Origin: DATIJC01 sp035479015
GTDB taxonomy: Bacteria; Patescibacteriota; Microgenomatia; UBA1400; UBA12028
Reading direction: 5' to 3'
Length of the DNA stretch: 52,441 bases
Assembly: GCA_035479015.1 (NCBI GenBank)
Contig: DATIJC010000011.1
Location: forward strand, 1 to 52,441
Made by a program: the position numbers and the translations under genes. Numbering within the stretch: position 1 is the stretch's first letter; each line of letters begins with the position of its first letter. The notes under the pieces are model-generated. The model saw only the letters and a program-made list of their open reading frames with translations, did not search any database and was not told the DNA's origin. Below, one piece after another: positions 9,137 to 16,205 of the stretch.

Positions 9137-9803
9137 GGGCAACAATCAAGTCTACTACCTCTTCGATCGATAATGTACTCGTATCAATAACTTGCGCCCC
9201 CTCCACAACGTGGAGTGGATCAACATCACGCTCCATATCCCGACTATCACGCTCCAATAAATCCGCATGCACTTGCTCGAAAGTCACATCCTCACCCTTT
9301 GCAAGCAGCTCTACATGACGGCGGCGTGCCCGCTCAGTATCAGTTGCCGTCAAAAAGATTTTCATATCAGCATCTGGGAGAACACGGAATGTAATGTCAC
9401 GGCCTTCCATGACGACACTCTGTGCTTTGGCAATATCTTGTTGTTGGCGGACTAATTCGATCCGCAGCGCTTTGTGCGCCGCAACAATGGGTACGCCGCG
9501 GCTCACTTCGACTGTCCGTATTTTCCAAGAAACATCTTCGTTATCTATAAGTACCGTTGTTAATCGCCCATCCTGCTCATCCGCAGTCGGAGTGTGCATA
9601 GAGATTTTATGTTGTTTGACTACTTGCACAACCGAAGTCTCATCTTCCAGAGGAATATTGGCTCTAAGTGCTAACAAACAAGCGACTCTGTACATCGCGC
9701 CAGTGTCGACATATAAAAAGCCGAGACGCTGCGCTACTAATCTAGATACTGTACCCTTACCTGCAGCCACAGGTCCGTCGATTGCTATTTGAAAATTCTT
9801 CAT
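9102..9803 (-). CDS. cmk: Cytidylate kinase, copy with altered GRDI motif
   Basis: A 233-residue bacterial-type CMP kinase, which makes CDP/dCDP from CMP/dCMP with ATP. The N-terminus has IDGPVAAGKGT (P-loop) and YVDTGAMYR. The insert domain has GRLTTVLIDNEDVSW. The motif usually read as EGRDIGT is here EGRDITF, whereas its neighbour keeps EGRDIGT. The lid is arginine-rich (ERARRRH). It directly follows the second cmk with 2 bp between them, and the two are clearly paralogous over their whole length. A TATAAT box lies 8 nt before the ATG. The altered motif suggests a shift in substrate or a regulatory role, but that is inference. Confidence 0.9.
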   Translation of the reverse strand: MKNFQIAIDGPVAAGKGTVSRLVAQRLGFLYVDTGAMYRVACLLALRANIPLEDETSVVQVVKQHKISMHTPTADEQDGRLTTVLIDNEDVSWKIRTVEVSRGVPIVAAHKALRIELVRQQQDIAKAQSVVMEGRDITFRVLPDADMKIFLTATDTERARRRHVELLAKGEDVTFEQVHADLLERDSRDMERDVDPLHVVEGAQVIDTSTLSIEEVVDLIVAHVKQKEKSAQA

Positions 9804-9805
9804 AA

Positions 9806-10495
9806 CTACCGATTATACCCGACACGTTCTACTACCTGATCTACGACTTCGCCAATAGAAAGTTTTGTTGTATCCAGCAACCAGGCATTTTCAGCGGGGC
9901 GCAGTGGATCGATAGCCCTGGTCATCTCACGCGTATCTCGATCCAATATGTGTTTTCGTACTTCTTCTCGTGACAGTGGAGTTCCTAATTTTCCCAATTG
10001 GGTGAATTTGCGCTCTACACGTGTCTCAATGGCAGCATCTAAGTAAATTTTGAGTTGAGCGTTTGGTAACACCTTCGTACCGATATCGCGACCCTCCATC
10101 ACCACATCATGACTGTCAGCGATTATTCTCTGCTGATTAACAAGTTCCTCACGCAAGTTTTCGAGGATAGCAACCCTGGATGCAGCCAACCCTATCTCTT
10201 CCTTGCGGATTTCCCAGGAAACATCTTTTCCGTCCAAAAGTACAGTCGTTAATCTCCCATCTGCTTCTTTCCCTTTTGGTACACGCATAGAAATTTTATG
10301 TTTTCTTACTTCAGCGACAATTTTTTCTTCGTCACCAAGAGAAATTTTCTTTTGCAGCGCAATAAATGCACTGGCTCGATACATTGCTCCGGTGTCGACA
10401 TATAAAAAGCCAAGTTTTTTGGCAAGCAGCACCGACACACTCCCCTTGCCAGCTGCAACTGGTCCGTCTATAGCTATCTGAAAAGGCGATCGCAT
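9806..10495 (-). CDS. cmk: Cytidylate kinase, canonical copy
   Basis: A 229-residue CMP kinase with IDGPVAAGKGS, YVDTGAMYR, the NMP-binding insert (GRLTTVLLDGKDVSWEIR) and an intact EGRDIGT motif, then an arginine-containing lid and the DRDTREMTRAIDPL segment. Cytosolic; supplies CDP and dCDP for nucleic acid and lipid synthesis. It is upstream in a tandem pair with the copy at 9102-9803. The length and motif set are normal for the family, so this is the better candidate for the housekeeping enzyme. Confidence 0.93.
   Translation of the reverse strand: MRSPFQIAIDGPVAAGKGSVSVLLAKKLGFLYVDTGAMYRASAFIALQKKISLGDEEKIVAEVRKHKISMRVPKGKEADGRLTTVLLDGKDVSWEIRKEEIGLAASRVAILENLREELVNQQRIIADSHDVVMEGRDIGTKVLPNAQLKIYLDAAIETRVERKFTQLGKLGTPLSREEVRKHILDRDTREMTRAIDPLRPAENAWLLDTTKLSIGEVVDQVVERVGYNR
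9812..9817 (-). promoter_or_regulatory. Putative -10 box before the downstream cmk
   Basis: TATAAT on the minus strand, 8 nt before the ATG at 9803, located in the last codons of the upstream cmk. It could give the downstream copy its own, nearly leaderless transcript. Confidence 0.45.
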
Positions 10496-10582
10496 AACTA
10501 CCTATCCTACACGTTTCTTTACATTCGAAAAGATTTGACTTTAAATCAAACAGGAAGACAATGGTCAGCGAAAGGGGTGTTT

Positions 10583-10765
10583 ATGTGTGAAATTCTCAAT
10601 ATTATGGCAGTACATCATGAAGCGCGTAACCTTATTACTTTGGTTCGAGTAGATAAATTAAGAAAAGACGAGGCAATTAATAAGTTGCGTCAAGATTTCT
10701 CGTTGGAGCCTGAAATGGCACAAACATTGTTCGCCGAAGCAGAAGACTTTAAAAATCTATCGTAG
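10583..10765 (+). CDS. Small hypothetical protein
   Basis: A 60-residue, mostly helical protein with no membrane segment. The longer reading from 10535 would need a TTG start; the ATG at 10583 is preceded by an AAAGGGG Shine-Dalgarno-like stretch, so I chose it. The C-terminal half (LRQDFSLEPEMAQTLFAEAEDF) looks like a short helical hairpin. It overlaps the convergent sugar-kinase gene by 9 bp. No function can be suggested. Confidence 0.5.
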   Translation: MCEILNIMAVHHEARNLITLVRVDKLRKDEAINKLRQDFSLEPEMAQTLFAEAEDFKNLS

Positions 10766-11659
10766 TAGACCGGTTTTGGCACCAAGACTTTGCACTACAC
10801 TGGTCGCATTATCGACAGCAAAAGCAATTGCTTCATCCAGAGATTTACCACGAAGCAAAGCCCCCACTAAGCCGCTGGCAAATGCATCACCAGCACCAAG
10901 TTCGCTGACAGCTTTGACTGGCTTTGCCTCAAAATGACGGGAAGAGCCATCCTGATAGATTTCCCCGCCGTCTTTTCCTTTGGTAATCACTAGTAATTTC
11001 CCCATTTTAAATAACCGTTCTTTTTTCGACTCAATGACAGCAAATTCTTGATCGTTGACGATAATTTGATCACAGACATATTCGAATAAATCCCCGGTAC
11101 GCAGCACTACGTCTTCCAACTCATCTTTGCTTGGATTCCATGACAACCCCACTTTGTGATCACGGCACCATAGAAACAGTTCACGGATCAAATCACTATT
11201 GCCGACCGAGGAGAGGTGGATATGTTTCGTGCCTTCCAGAGATGCATAGGGAATATCCTGGTGCGACAGTTGGTACGATGCACCGCGAAACGTCATAGCG
11301 CTACGCGACCCATCAGGAGCCACCATTATTGCAGACATACCTGTTTGCTCGTCCGGCATCTCTACTACTAGTGACGTATCTACTCCTTCACGGGCACACT
11401 CATCGATGATCACTTGTGCGGCTGGATCTTTTCCCAATTCACCCACAAATGCAGCTTTTAACCCCTGGCGGGCAAACGACACACTCGTGTTGGTAGCGGC
11501 GCCTCCTGAGGAAAGCACTGCTTGTTCTACGTTCACTTTTCCACCCGAAATCTCACACAGCATCATTTCACCTGAGACGGCCGTGGGGGTGAAACTTTTG
11601 GACACAAACAACATATCCAAAACTGCACTTCCGATAGAGACAACATCAAAATTTGTCAT
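10757..11659 (-). CDS. PfkB/ribokinase family carbohydrate kinase
   Basis: A 300-residue kinase of the PfkB family (ribokinase, adenosine kinase, fructokinase). The signature near the C-terminus is ELGAGDAFASGLVGALL, with the catalytic aspartate in GAGD; the N-terminal half has the SSGGAATNTSVSFARQG glycine-rich segment that contacts the sugar. It transfers the ATP gamma-phosphate to a sugar or nucleoside hydroxyl; the substrate cannot be fixed from sequence. It overlaps the LOG gene by 4 bp (ATGA). With Rpe- and RpiB-like genes nearby, a ribose or pentose substrate is plausible. Confidence 0.88.
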   Translation of the reverse strand: MTNFDVVSIGSAVLDMLFVSKSFTPTAVSGEMMLCEISGGKVNVEQAVLSSGGAATNTSVSFARQGLKAAFVGELGKDPAAQVIIDECAREGVDTSLVVEMPDEQTGMSAIMVAPDGSRSAMTFRGASYQLSHQDIPYASLEGTKHIHLSSVGNSDLIRELFLWCRDHKVGLSWNPSKDELEDVVLRTGDLFEYVCDQIIVNDQEFAVIESKKERLFKMGKLLVITKGKDGGEIYQDGSSRHFEAKPVKAVSELGAGDAFASGLVGALLRGKSLDEAIAFAVDNATSVVQSLGAKTGLLR

Positions 11660-12270
11660 ACGATCGTCCTTGTTTGCATTTCCTGTTCAAACTCATCAAA
11701 AATATAGAGTACTTGTTGGATATCTGTGGCAATACGGAACACTTTCATTTCCGGACCTTCGATCAAAAAATTCTTGGTGATCACCGAAATGACTTCTTTC
11801 CAAAATTCACCAAATAGTATGAAAGGTTTGTGGTGGCCATAGTACAAATGCGCTAGTAGCCACGCGGTTGCCCACTCTGAGAGTGTCCCTGTCCCGCCAT
11901 AGAAAATGACAAATGCGTCGGCGTTATCCATCAGAGTAAACATGCGTTCAATATAGTTTTTCGTGCGTATCTCTTTATCGACAATATTACTCTTGTCTCT
12001 CCCTTCAAAGTTTGGCATGTCGGTCGGATAAAAAGTCACTGCTAAAGAGTGACCGCCCACCGATCGTGCTCCCTGTGAAGCCGCCTGCATCACACCTGGT
12101 CCGCCACCGTCGACAATCAGTCGACCTTCTTTCGCCAAAAGCTGGGCAACTGAAAATGCGTCTTTATATACGGGATGATCCTCTTTTATGTCTGCGGATC
12201 CAAAGATCGCTACCCGCTTGATATATGGCGAGTATTTTGGCGACGGGATGTTTGACTGAACCTTCATCAT
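11656..12270 (-). CDS. LOG family (lysine decarboxylase-like) nucleotide hydrolase
   Basis: A 204-residue Rossmann-like protein. It shows the GGGPGVMQAASQGA loop at about residues 56-69 and the YGGTGTLSEWATAW motif at about 123-136, matching the GGGxxGxMG and PGGxGTxxE signatures of LOG-family proteins with the first proline replaced by tyrosine. Members cleave nucleoside 5'-monophosphates to base and ribose 5-phosphate. That product fits the sugar kinase and pentose-phosphate genes around it. Two in-frame ATG codons start the gene; a heptameric array lies 8-36 bp upstream. Confidence 0.8.
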   Translation of the reverse strand: MMKVQSNIPSPKYSPYIKRVAIFGSADIKEDHPVYKDAFSVAQLLAKEGRLIVDGGGPGVMQAASQGARSVGGHSLAVTFYPTDMPNFEGRDKSNIVDKEIRTKNYIERMFTLMDNADAFVIFYGGTGTLSEWATAWLLAHLYYGHHKPFILFGEFWKEVISVITKNFLIEGPEMKVFRIATDIQQVLYIFDEFEQEMQTRTIV

Positions 12271-12278
12271 AAAGACAG

Positions 12279-12306
12279 AGATAAGAGATTAGAGATAAGA
12301 GGTAAG
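12279..12306. repeat. Heptameric array, four units (AGATAAG type)
   Basis: Four contiguous 7-bp units: AGATAAG at 12279 and 12293, AGATTAG at 12286 and AGGTAAG at 12300. It lies in the short upstream region of the LOG gene. Confidence 0.8.
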
Positions 12307-12367
12307 AGCATAAACACAGGACGCACAAAAAATTTCGGTTGTGAGACCCGATATAAGTGTACGAAAA

Positions 12368-13018
12368 TTAAGAGAGGGCTGCAATTGCAGTCGACAAATT
12401 GGCAGAGTCCCACAAATAACTTCCAGTGACTAATTCATCGGCTCCAGCTTCGCGGCATAATTTGGCCGTCTCAGGATTGATCCCAATGTCCACAGCAATG
12501 GCAAATGGGAGTTTTTGTTCATCTTTGATTTTTTTAAGTTCTCTGATTTTGGCAAGCACTTTTTCGCCAGCAAATTCCTCTCCCTGCTCCCCTGCTTTGT
12601 TTCCCATGACTTGAACGACAGCTAGTTTTTCGAAACAATTTTCTTCAATCGAATCTACTGGGGTATGCAAATCGAGTGAGAAACCTGCTTTCAAACCAAA
12701 CTCGCCCACTCTATGGATAAAGTCATTCTGACTTTCCATCCGCTCAATCTGAGCGATGACCGTACCGATTCCAGGCACATGACTGCATTCGACCACTTCA
12801 TCGATTGGGTCATTGGTCATCAGATGAACATCAACAGTTAGGCCGTTTAAATTTACTTCGATCAAATCTACTGGATAAATCGTGAGGTTATCTGCAAATA
12901 ACGGATCGATTATGTCAACTTGCACCCGTGACAACTTTGACTCGCGCACTACTCTATCCACTTGTTCCTGGATCACATTGATTGAGTCAGAAAGGATGGC
13001 GGGAACTACTGAAATCAT
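12368..13018 (-). CDS. rpe: Ribulose-phosphate 3-epimerase-like protein
   Basis: A 216-residue TIM-barrel protein from the ATG at 13018. This start is preceded by TATAGT 7 nt upstream; the longer reading to 13057 would overlap the divergent gene. It keeps VDVHLM with H65 and VDIGINPETAKL for the phosphate-site strand. The first metal site, normally HxDxMDG, reads Q33-V-D-I-I-D-P, so one histidine ligand is replaced. The VMxVxPGFGGQ segment is also altered (VQVMGNKAGEQG). True Rpe interconverts ribulose 5-phosphate and xylulose 5-phosphate; the changes could mean a different substrate. RpiB lies just beyond the small divergent gene. Confidence 0.75.
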   Translation of the reverse strand: MISVVPAILSDSINVIQEQVDRVVRESKLSRVQVDIIDPLFADNLTIYPVDLIEVNLNGLTVDVHLMTNDPIDEVVECSHVPGIGTVIAQIERMESQNDFIHRVGEFGLKAGFSLDLHTPVDSIEENCFEKLAVVQVMGNKAGEQGEEFAGEKVLAKIRELKKIKDEQKLPFAIAVDIGINPETAKLCREAGADELVTGSYLWDSANLSTAIAALS

Positions 13019-13043
13019 AGTAGATACTATATCATTGGAATAT

Positions 13044-13307
13044 ATGGAAACCTTCACGATTCACAGCGAAGCTGATGTCAGCGCACTTCCAGAAGAAAAT
13101 GCAAAAAAATTGGTAAAGCTCTTGGCGATGATGGATAGACCGCTTGAGACACTTCCGATAGTAGAGCAGTTGCCAGCTCTCCAAAAGAGCAAAATACTAT
13201 TTGATTCAAGAAACAACAAGTCCGCAGATACTGATTATGTCGCTTTTCGCAGAACTGTATGGCTGGCGCTGCTGGAAAAAATTGGGTTAAATACCCAAAC
13301 TGTCTAG
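13044..13307 (+). CDS. Hypothetical small soluble protein
   Basis: An 87-residue protein from the ATG at 13044, which leaves 25 bp to the divergent Rpe-like gene; the longer open frame lies antisense to that gene. TATATC lies 10 nt upstream. The protein is helical, leucine- and lysine-rich, without membrane segments. Its 3' end overlaps the convergent rpiB by 21 bp. Function unknown. Confidence 0.65.
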   Translation: METFTIHSEADVSALPEENAKKLVKLLAMMDRPLETLPIVEQLPALQKSKILFDSRNNKSADTDYVAFRRTVWLALLEKIGLNTQTV

Positions 13308-13727
13308 TTTTTGAATGCGGCGGATGTGACGCTCGCCATGTGAAAACGGCGTCGACAAAAATACGTGGACGAGTTCCTTTGCTTCATTTTCACCTGTCCA
13401 GTCTCCAGAGATCCCGATGATATTTGCATCGTTGTGATGCCTGGCATGTACCGCACTTTTTTCATCGTAGACGCTGACAGCCCGCACGCCTTTTATACGG
13501 TTCGCCGCAATCACCATGCCGCCGCTTGACCTACACAAAAGTATCCCTCGATTTTGCACATCCTCCACCACTTTTTGGGCAACTGCAAATGCATAGTCTG
13601 GATAATCGTCATTCGGATCTAAGACAATAGCGCCTAGATCTTCAAATGGCATCTGCCACTCATGTAACCAACCTTTCACTTTTTCCTTTAGTTGGAACCC
13701 GCCGTGGTCACATCCTAGATATATCAT
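13287..13727 (-). CDS. rpiB: Ribose-5-phosphate isomerase B-like protein
   Basis: A 146-residue member of the RpiB/LacAB family, which interconverts ribose 5-phosphate and ribulose 5-phosphate. Visible signatures are LGCDHGGFQLKE at 4-15, DYPDYA at 41-46, and HARHHNDANIIGIS. The usual CGTGxG or CGSGxG loop is C65-R-S-S-G-G here: the cysteine remains but the first glycine is lost. Length is normal. A TAGTAT box lies 6 nt before the ATG. Together with the Rpe-like, PfkB and LOG genes it forms a pentose-phosphate neighbourhood. Confidence 0.85.
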   Translation of the reverse strand: MIYLGCDHGGFQLKEKVKGWLHEWQMPFEDLGAIVLDPNDDYPDYAFAVAQKVVEDVQNRGILLCRSSGGMVIAANRIKGVRAVSVYDEKSAVHARHHNDANIIGISGDWTGENEAKELVHVFLSTPFSHGERHIRRIQKLDSLGI

Positions 13728-13759
13728 ACTGGTATACTATCACCTTGAAGTGTTTAGTT

Positions 13760-13846
13760 GGAGAGGTCGCATAGTGGTCTAGTGCCTCCGCTTGGAAAGC
13801 GGCTGGAGGGTTCTCCCTCACGCAGGTTCAAATCCTGTCCTCTCCG
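13760..13846 (+). tRNA. tRNA-Ser (anticodon GGA)
   Basis: The acceptor stem GGAGAGG pairs with CCTCTCC. The anticodon loop TTGGAAA gives GGA (codons UCC/UCU). A long variable arm and a normal T arm (GCAGG TTCAAAT CCTGT) confirm a class II serine tRNA. The 3' CCA is not encoded. Confidence 0.93.
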
Positions 13847-13851
13847 CCTTC

Positions 13852-13886
13852 GTCCCGCAATGCGGGACTTCGGCGGACAAGTCCGC
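13852..13886. repeat. Two tandem perfect hairpins
   Basis: GTCCCGC/GCGGGAC with a 3-nt loop (13852-13868), then GCGGAC/GTCCGC with a 2-nt loop (13873-13886). They lie between tRNA-Ser and the aquaporin gene and have no U-tract, so they are not a standard terminator. They may be a palindromic repeat or help 3'-end processing. Confidence 0.6.
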
Positions 13887-13892
13887 TAGAAT
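13887..13892 (+). promoter_or_regulatory. Putative -10 box for the aquaporin gene
   Basis: TAGAAT lies 6 nt before the ATG at 13899 and directly after the second hairpin. Confidence 0.45.
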
Positions 13893-13898
13893 AGGCAT

Positions 13899-14507
13899 AT
13901 GCAAAATTCAAAATATCTTGCCGAATTTATCGGCACATTCTTTTTAGTCACAGTTGTAGCATTCACGGGTAACCCACTTGCTATTGGTGCAGTACTGATG
14001 ACGATGGTCTATGTATTTGGCCACGTCAGTGGGGCTCACTTCAATCCGGCAGTAACGTTTGCTTTTTGGTTGAAGAAAAAGATGACGGGAAAAGAATCAC
14101 TGTATTATGTTTTATCTCAATTTTTAGGCGCGCTTGTTGCCGGCATTTTTTACTCTGTAAATACACGTTCTCTTTTCCTGCCCGAACCAGCCCTTCACGT
14201 CTCTTTTCTATGGGCAGTTGTCATCGAAGCGATATTTACATTTTTACTCGTAAACACGATTCTTCACACCGCCGCGGACAAAAGAGTCAAAGGCAACCAA
14301 TATTTTGGTCTCGCAATCGGCGCAGCATTATTTATAGGAGCTACAATTGGCGGACCAATCTCAGGAGGAGTCTTTAATCCAGCCGTTGGAATCGCCCCTT
14401 GGTTACTATCTACTCAAACAATTGGAAGTAATTTATCAGTCTTATTTATCTATCTCTGCGGTCCCTTGCTTGGCGCACTTGCAGCCTCCGCAATTAACGA
14501 TAAATAA
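13899..14507 (+). CDS. MIP family channel (aquaporin/glycerol facilitator)
   Basis: A 202-residue membrane protein with six hydrophobic helices and both NPA half-helices: AHFNPAVTFA at about residues 47-56 and GGVFNPAVGIAPW at about 157-169. It passively moves water or small neutral solutes such as glycerol across the cytoplasmic membrane. It is shorter than typical AqpZ or GlpF, with trimmed loops. Selectivity cannot be settled. It is a single-gene unit between tRNA-Ser and a divergently arranged small gene. Confidence 0.93.
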   Translation: MQNSKYLAEFIGTFFLVTVVAFTGNPLAIGAVLMTMVYVFGHVSGAHFNPAVTFAFWLKKKMTGKESLYYVLSQFLGALVAGIFYSVNTRSLFLPEPALHVSFLWAVVIEAIFTFLLVNTILHTAADKRVKGNQYFGLAIGAALFIGATIGGPISGGVFNPAVGIAPWLLSTQTIGSNLSVLFIYLCGPLLGALAASAINDK

Positions 14508-14517
14508 TCGTTGAGAA

Positions 14518-14673
14518 TTAGTATCCCTCACTAGATTGACCACCGAAATGAATACCGGCGTAGGAGCGGTTATCTTCTTGAGTCATTGCCAAACGAACTG
14601 ACGTACCTATCCCTAGGATAAGGACAATCAAAAGTATAATCAGCACGAGAATTTCTAGTTTATGTTTTTTCAT
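14518..14673 (-). CDS. Small single-pass membrane protein
   Basis: A 51-residue open frame with a short basic N-terminus, one strong hydrophobic helix (residues 7-24, leucine/isoleucine-rich) and a polar, glycine- and serine-containing tail that would face outwards. A CGAGG Shine-Dalgarno-like sequence precedes the ATG by about 8 nt. It fills the interval between the aquaporin gene and the next plus-strand gene, diverging from the latter with a 36-bp gap. It resembles the N-terminus of a pilin or a small exported peptide, but no family is recognised. Confidence 0.55.
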   Translation of the reverse strand: MKKHKLEILVLIILLIVLILGIGTSVRLAMTQEDNRSYAGIHFGGQSSEGY

Positions 14674-14709
14674 TAATTGCCTCGTGTAGAATGATACTAT
14701 TCATATCCT

Positions 14710-15300
14710 ATGAGTGAACAGAAAAGAAATCCATTGGAATCACTTCGAACCACAAGCATGTACTTTACACCCGGAGAGCCTGGATACATTCCGGGCAGTT
14801 TAAATAGGAAGGAAAGGAAATCTGATCATGAAGTTTTCATGTATATCCGAAACGGAGTAAAAGAACTGAAAAGTGGTAGACCTTTTGGCAAACCAATACA
14901 ATTAGACGCCAGACAGACCGAAATTGTACTGGCTCGCCTCAAGTGGGACAAAGTAGAAATTGGCCAGCCAATTGAATATTCTACCGAAACAATAGAGGAC
15001 AAACCAAAACAGGGATCAGAAACTTTTAAGTTATCTGAAGGTCTTTATTTCCGTATAACATATGGAACGCAAGATGACGGAGAGGAAGGTTTTTCACAAT
15101 CAGTGTTCCCCGAGGGAGGTTTGCTATCCGGTGAAAAACCGGATCAGGTTGCCAGTCATCATGCCTCACTTAGCAACGTAGGAGAAGCTAGTGAGATCGT
15201 GCGCAATTATCCTCGATATAATAATCGCGAGAAAGAACAGACCAAGTCACAAAGTTTTCTGGGTAAAATTTTTCAACACAAACGTGAGAAAATTTGGTAA
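14710..15300 (+). CDS. Hypothetical soluble protein
   Basis: A 196-residue protein that I do not recognise. The first ~115 residues mix strands and charged helices; the tail (about 120-196) is polar and low in hydrophobic residues and ends basic (FQHKREKIW), so it may be disordered or bind a membrane or nucleic acid. There is no signal peptide or transmembrane segment. Its stop is 1 bp from the convergent MazG-like gene. Confidence 0.65.
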   Translation: MSEQKRNPLESLRTTSMYFTPGEPGYIPGSLNRKERKSDHEVFMYIRNGVKELKSGRPFGKPIQLDARQTEIVLARLKWDKVEIGQPIEYSTETIEDKPKQGSETFKLSEGLYFRITYGTQDDGEEGFSQSVFPEGGLLSGEKPDQVASHHASLSNVGEASEIVRNYPRYNNREKEQTKSQSFLGKIFQHKREKIW

Positions 15301-15301
15301 G

Positions 15302-15664
15302 TTACTGTTTTGGCGCCAACTTACGCTTTTTAATCTTTTCCAATGAATACATGAGTCGTTCGTGAAGATTTATATTTTTGATGCGGGCGATGCGCAGGAT
15401 GGTCATCATCAGATCCCCCAGCTCTTGTTCATAGGTTTCGTCACGCTGGGCAGCTAAATTCAACTTCTTTCTGCCATGCTCAGCGAGGTAGGCCCTGGCA
15501 ACCTCTCCTACTTCTTCAACCAGTGAGAGAATTAATACTGAGCCATACTCATTACTATAGCGCTGTCCCTTATCAATATCCGAGAGCATGTTGAAGTACT
15601 CACGGAAGGGTGACTTATAAAATGGCTGTTTAGTTTTGACAGTAGTTGGTGTTTTTGTATCCAT
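15302..15664 (-). CDS. MazG-like nucleotide pyrophosphohydrolase
   Basis: A 120-residue all-helical protein with the metal-binding pattern of MazG-type enzymes: E50-E51-x-x-E54 in SLVEEVGEVARA, followed by E81-x-x-D84 in QELGDLMMTILR. These enzymes hydrolyse (d)NTPs to monophosphates and pyrophosphate and clear non-canonical nucleotides. Length fits the single-domain group. It is 2 bp downstream of the NUDIX gene, so the two form a probable house-cleaning operon. Confidence 0.8.
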   Translation of the reverse strand: MDTKTPTTVKTKQPFYKSPFREYFNMLSDIDKGQRYSNEYGSVLILSLVEEVGEVARAYLAEHGRKKLNLAAQRDETYEQELGDLMMTILRIARIKNINLHERLMYSLEKIKKRKLAPKQ

Positions 15665-15666
15665 AT

Positions 15667-16089
15667 TTATCTTTTCAGCATTTCTATCGCCTTCTCTACT
15701 ATACGCTTTGCTCCCTCATACTCTACCAAATGCAGCGCTTCATCGGGTGATACCCAACGGACATCTTCCATCTCAAAGTCATGTGTGTCAATTTCCCCAC
15801 TCACGTACTCCATCAAAAAATAGTGTACGGTTTTAAAAATACGAGTGCCATTTAAAATATACACGTATTTTTCTGGTGTACCTATTGGTTCAATTATTTT
15901 GGCCTTCACTCCAGCTTCTTCTTCCACTTCACGTATAGCCGTCTCTTCTAATTTCTCGCCCTTCTCCACCAGACCTTTTGGTAACACCCATTTATGGTAG
16001 CCGCTATGTTTACACACAAGGACAAAGGTTCCTTCGTTTGTTTTTTTGAAAACTACCCCGCCGGCTGAGATTTCATTTTTACTGTCCAT
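15667..16089 (-). CDS. NUDIX hydrolase
   Basis: A 140-residue protein with a complete Nudix box starting near residue 39: GLVEKGEKLEETA, then REVEEEAGV. It cleaves nucleoside diphosphates linked to another moiety. The WVLPKG lead-in resembles the MutT/diadenosine tetraphosphatase subgroup; the exact substrate is unknown. TTAGAAT lies 6 nt before the ATG within a palindrome shared with the tRNA-Arg promoter region. Confidence 0.92.
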   Translation of the reverse strand: MDSKNEISAGGVVFKKTNEGTFVLVCKHSGYHKWVLPKGLVEKGEKLEETAIREVEEEAGVKAKIIEPIGTPEKYVYILNGTRIFKTVHYFLMEYVSGEIDTHDFEMEDVRWVSPDEALHLVEYEGAKRIVEKAIEMLKR

Positions 16090-16095
16090 GCCACG

Positions 16096-16117
16096 ATTCT
16101 AACGCCAATGTTAGAAT
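16096..16117. promoter_or_regulatory. Palindromic divergent promoter candidate
   Basis: ATTCTAAC and GTTAGAAT form an 8-bp inverted repeat with a 6-nt spacer. Each arm reads TTAGAAT outward: one is 6 nt before the NUDIX ATG, the other is 17 nt before tRNA-Arg. It could be two back-to-back -10 boxes or an operator. Confidence 0.4.
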
Positions 16118-16133
16118 ACGCCTAGTGTTTATT

Positions 16134-16205
16134 GCTCCCGTAGGCTAATGGATAGACCGTGGGCCTCCGAAGCCTGAGATGTGCGTTCGATTCGCACCGG
16201 GAGCA
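16134..16205 (+). tRNA. tRNA-Arg (anticodon CCG)
   Basis: The acceptor GCTCCCG pairs with CGGGAGC. The anticodon loop CTCCGAA gives CCG (codon CGG). The T arm is GTGCG TTCGATT CGCAC. The discriminator is A and the CCA is not encoded. Confidence 0.93.

Noticed and set aside
13852..13886. An intrinsic terminator after tRNA-Ser
   Set aside because: The two stems are strong but no T-tract follows on either strand.
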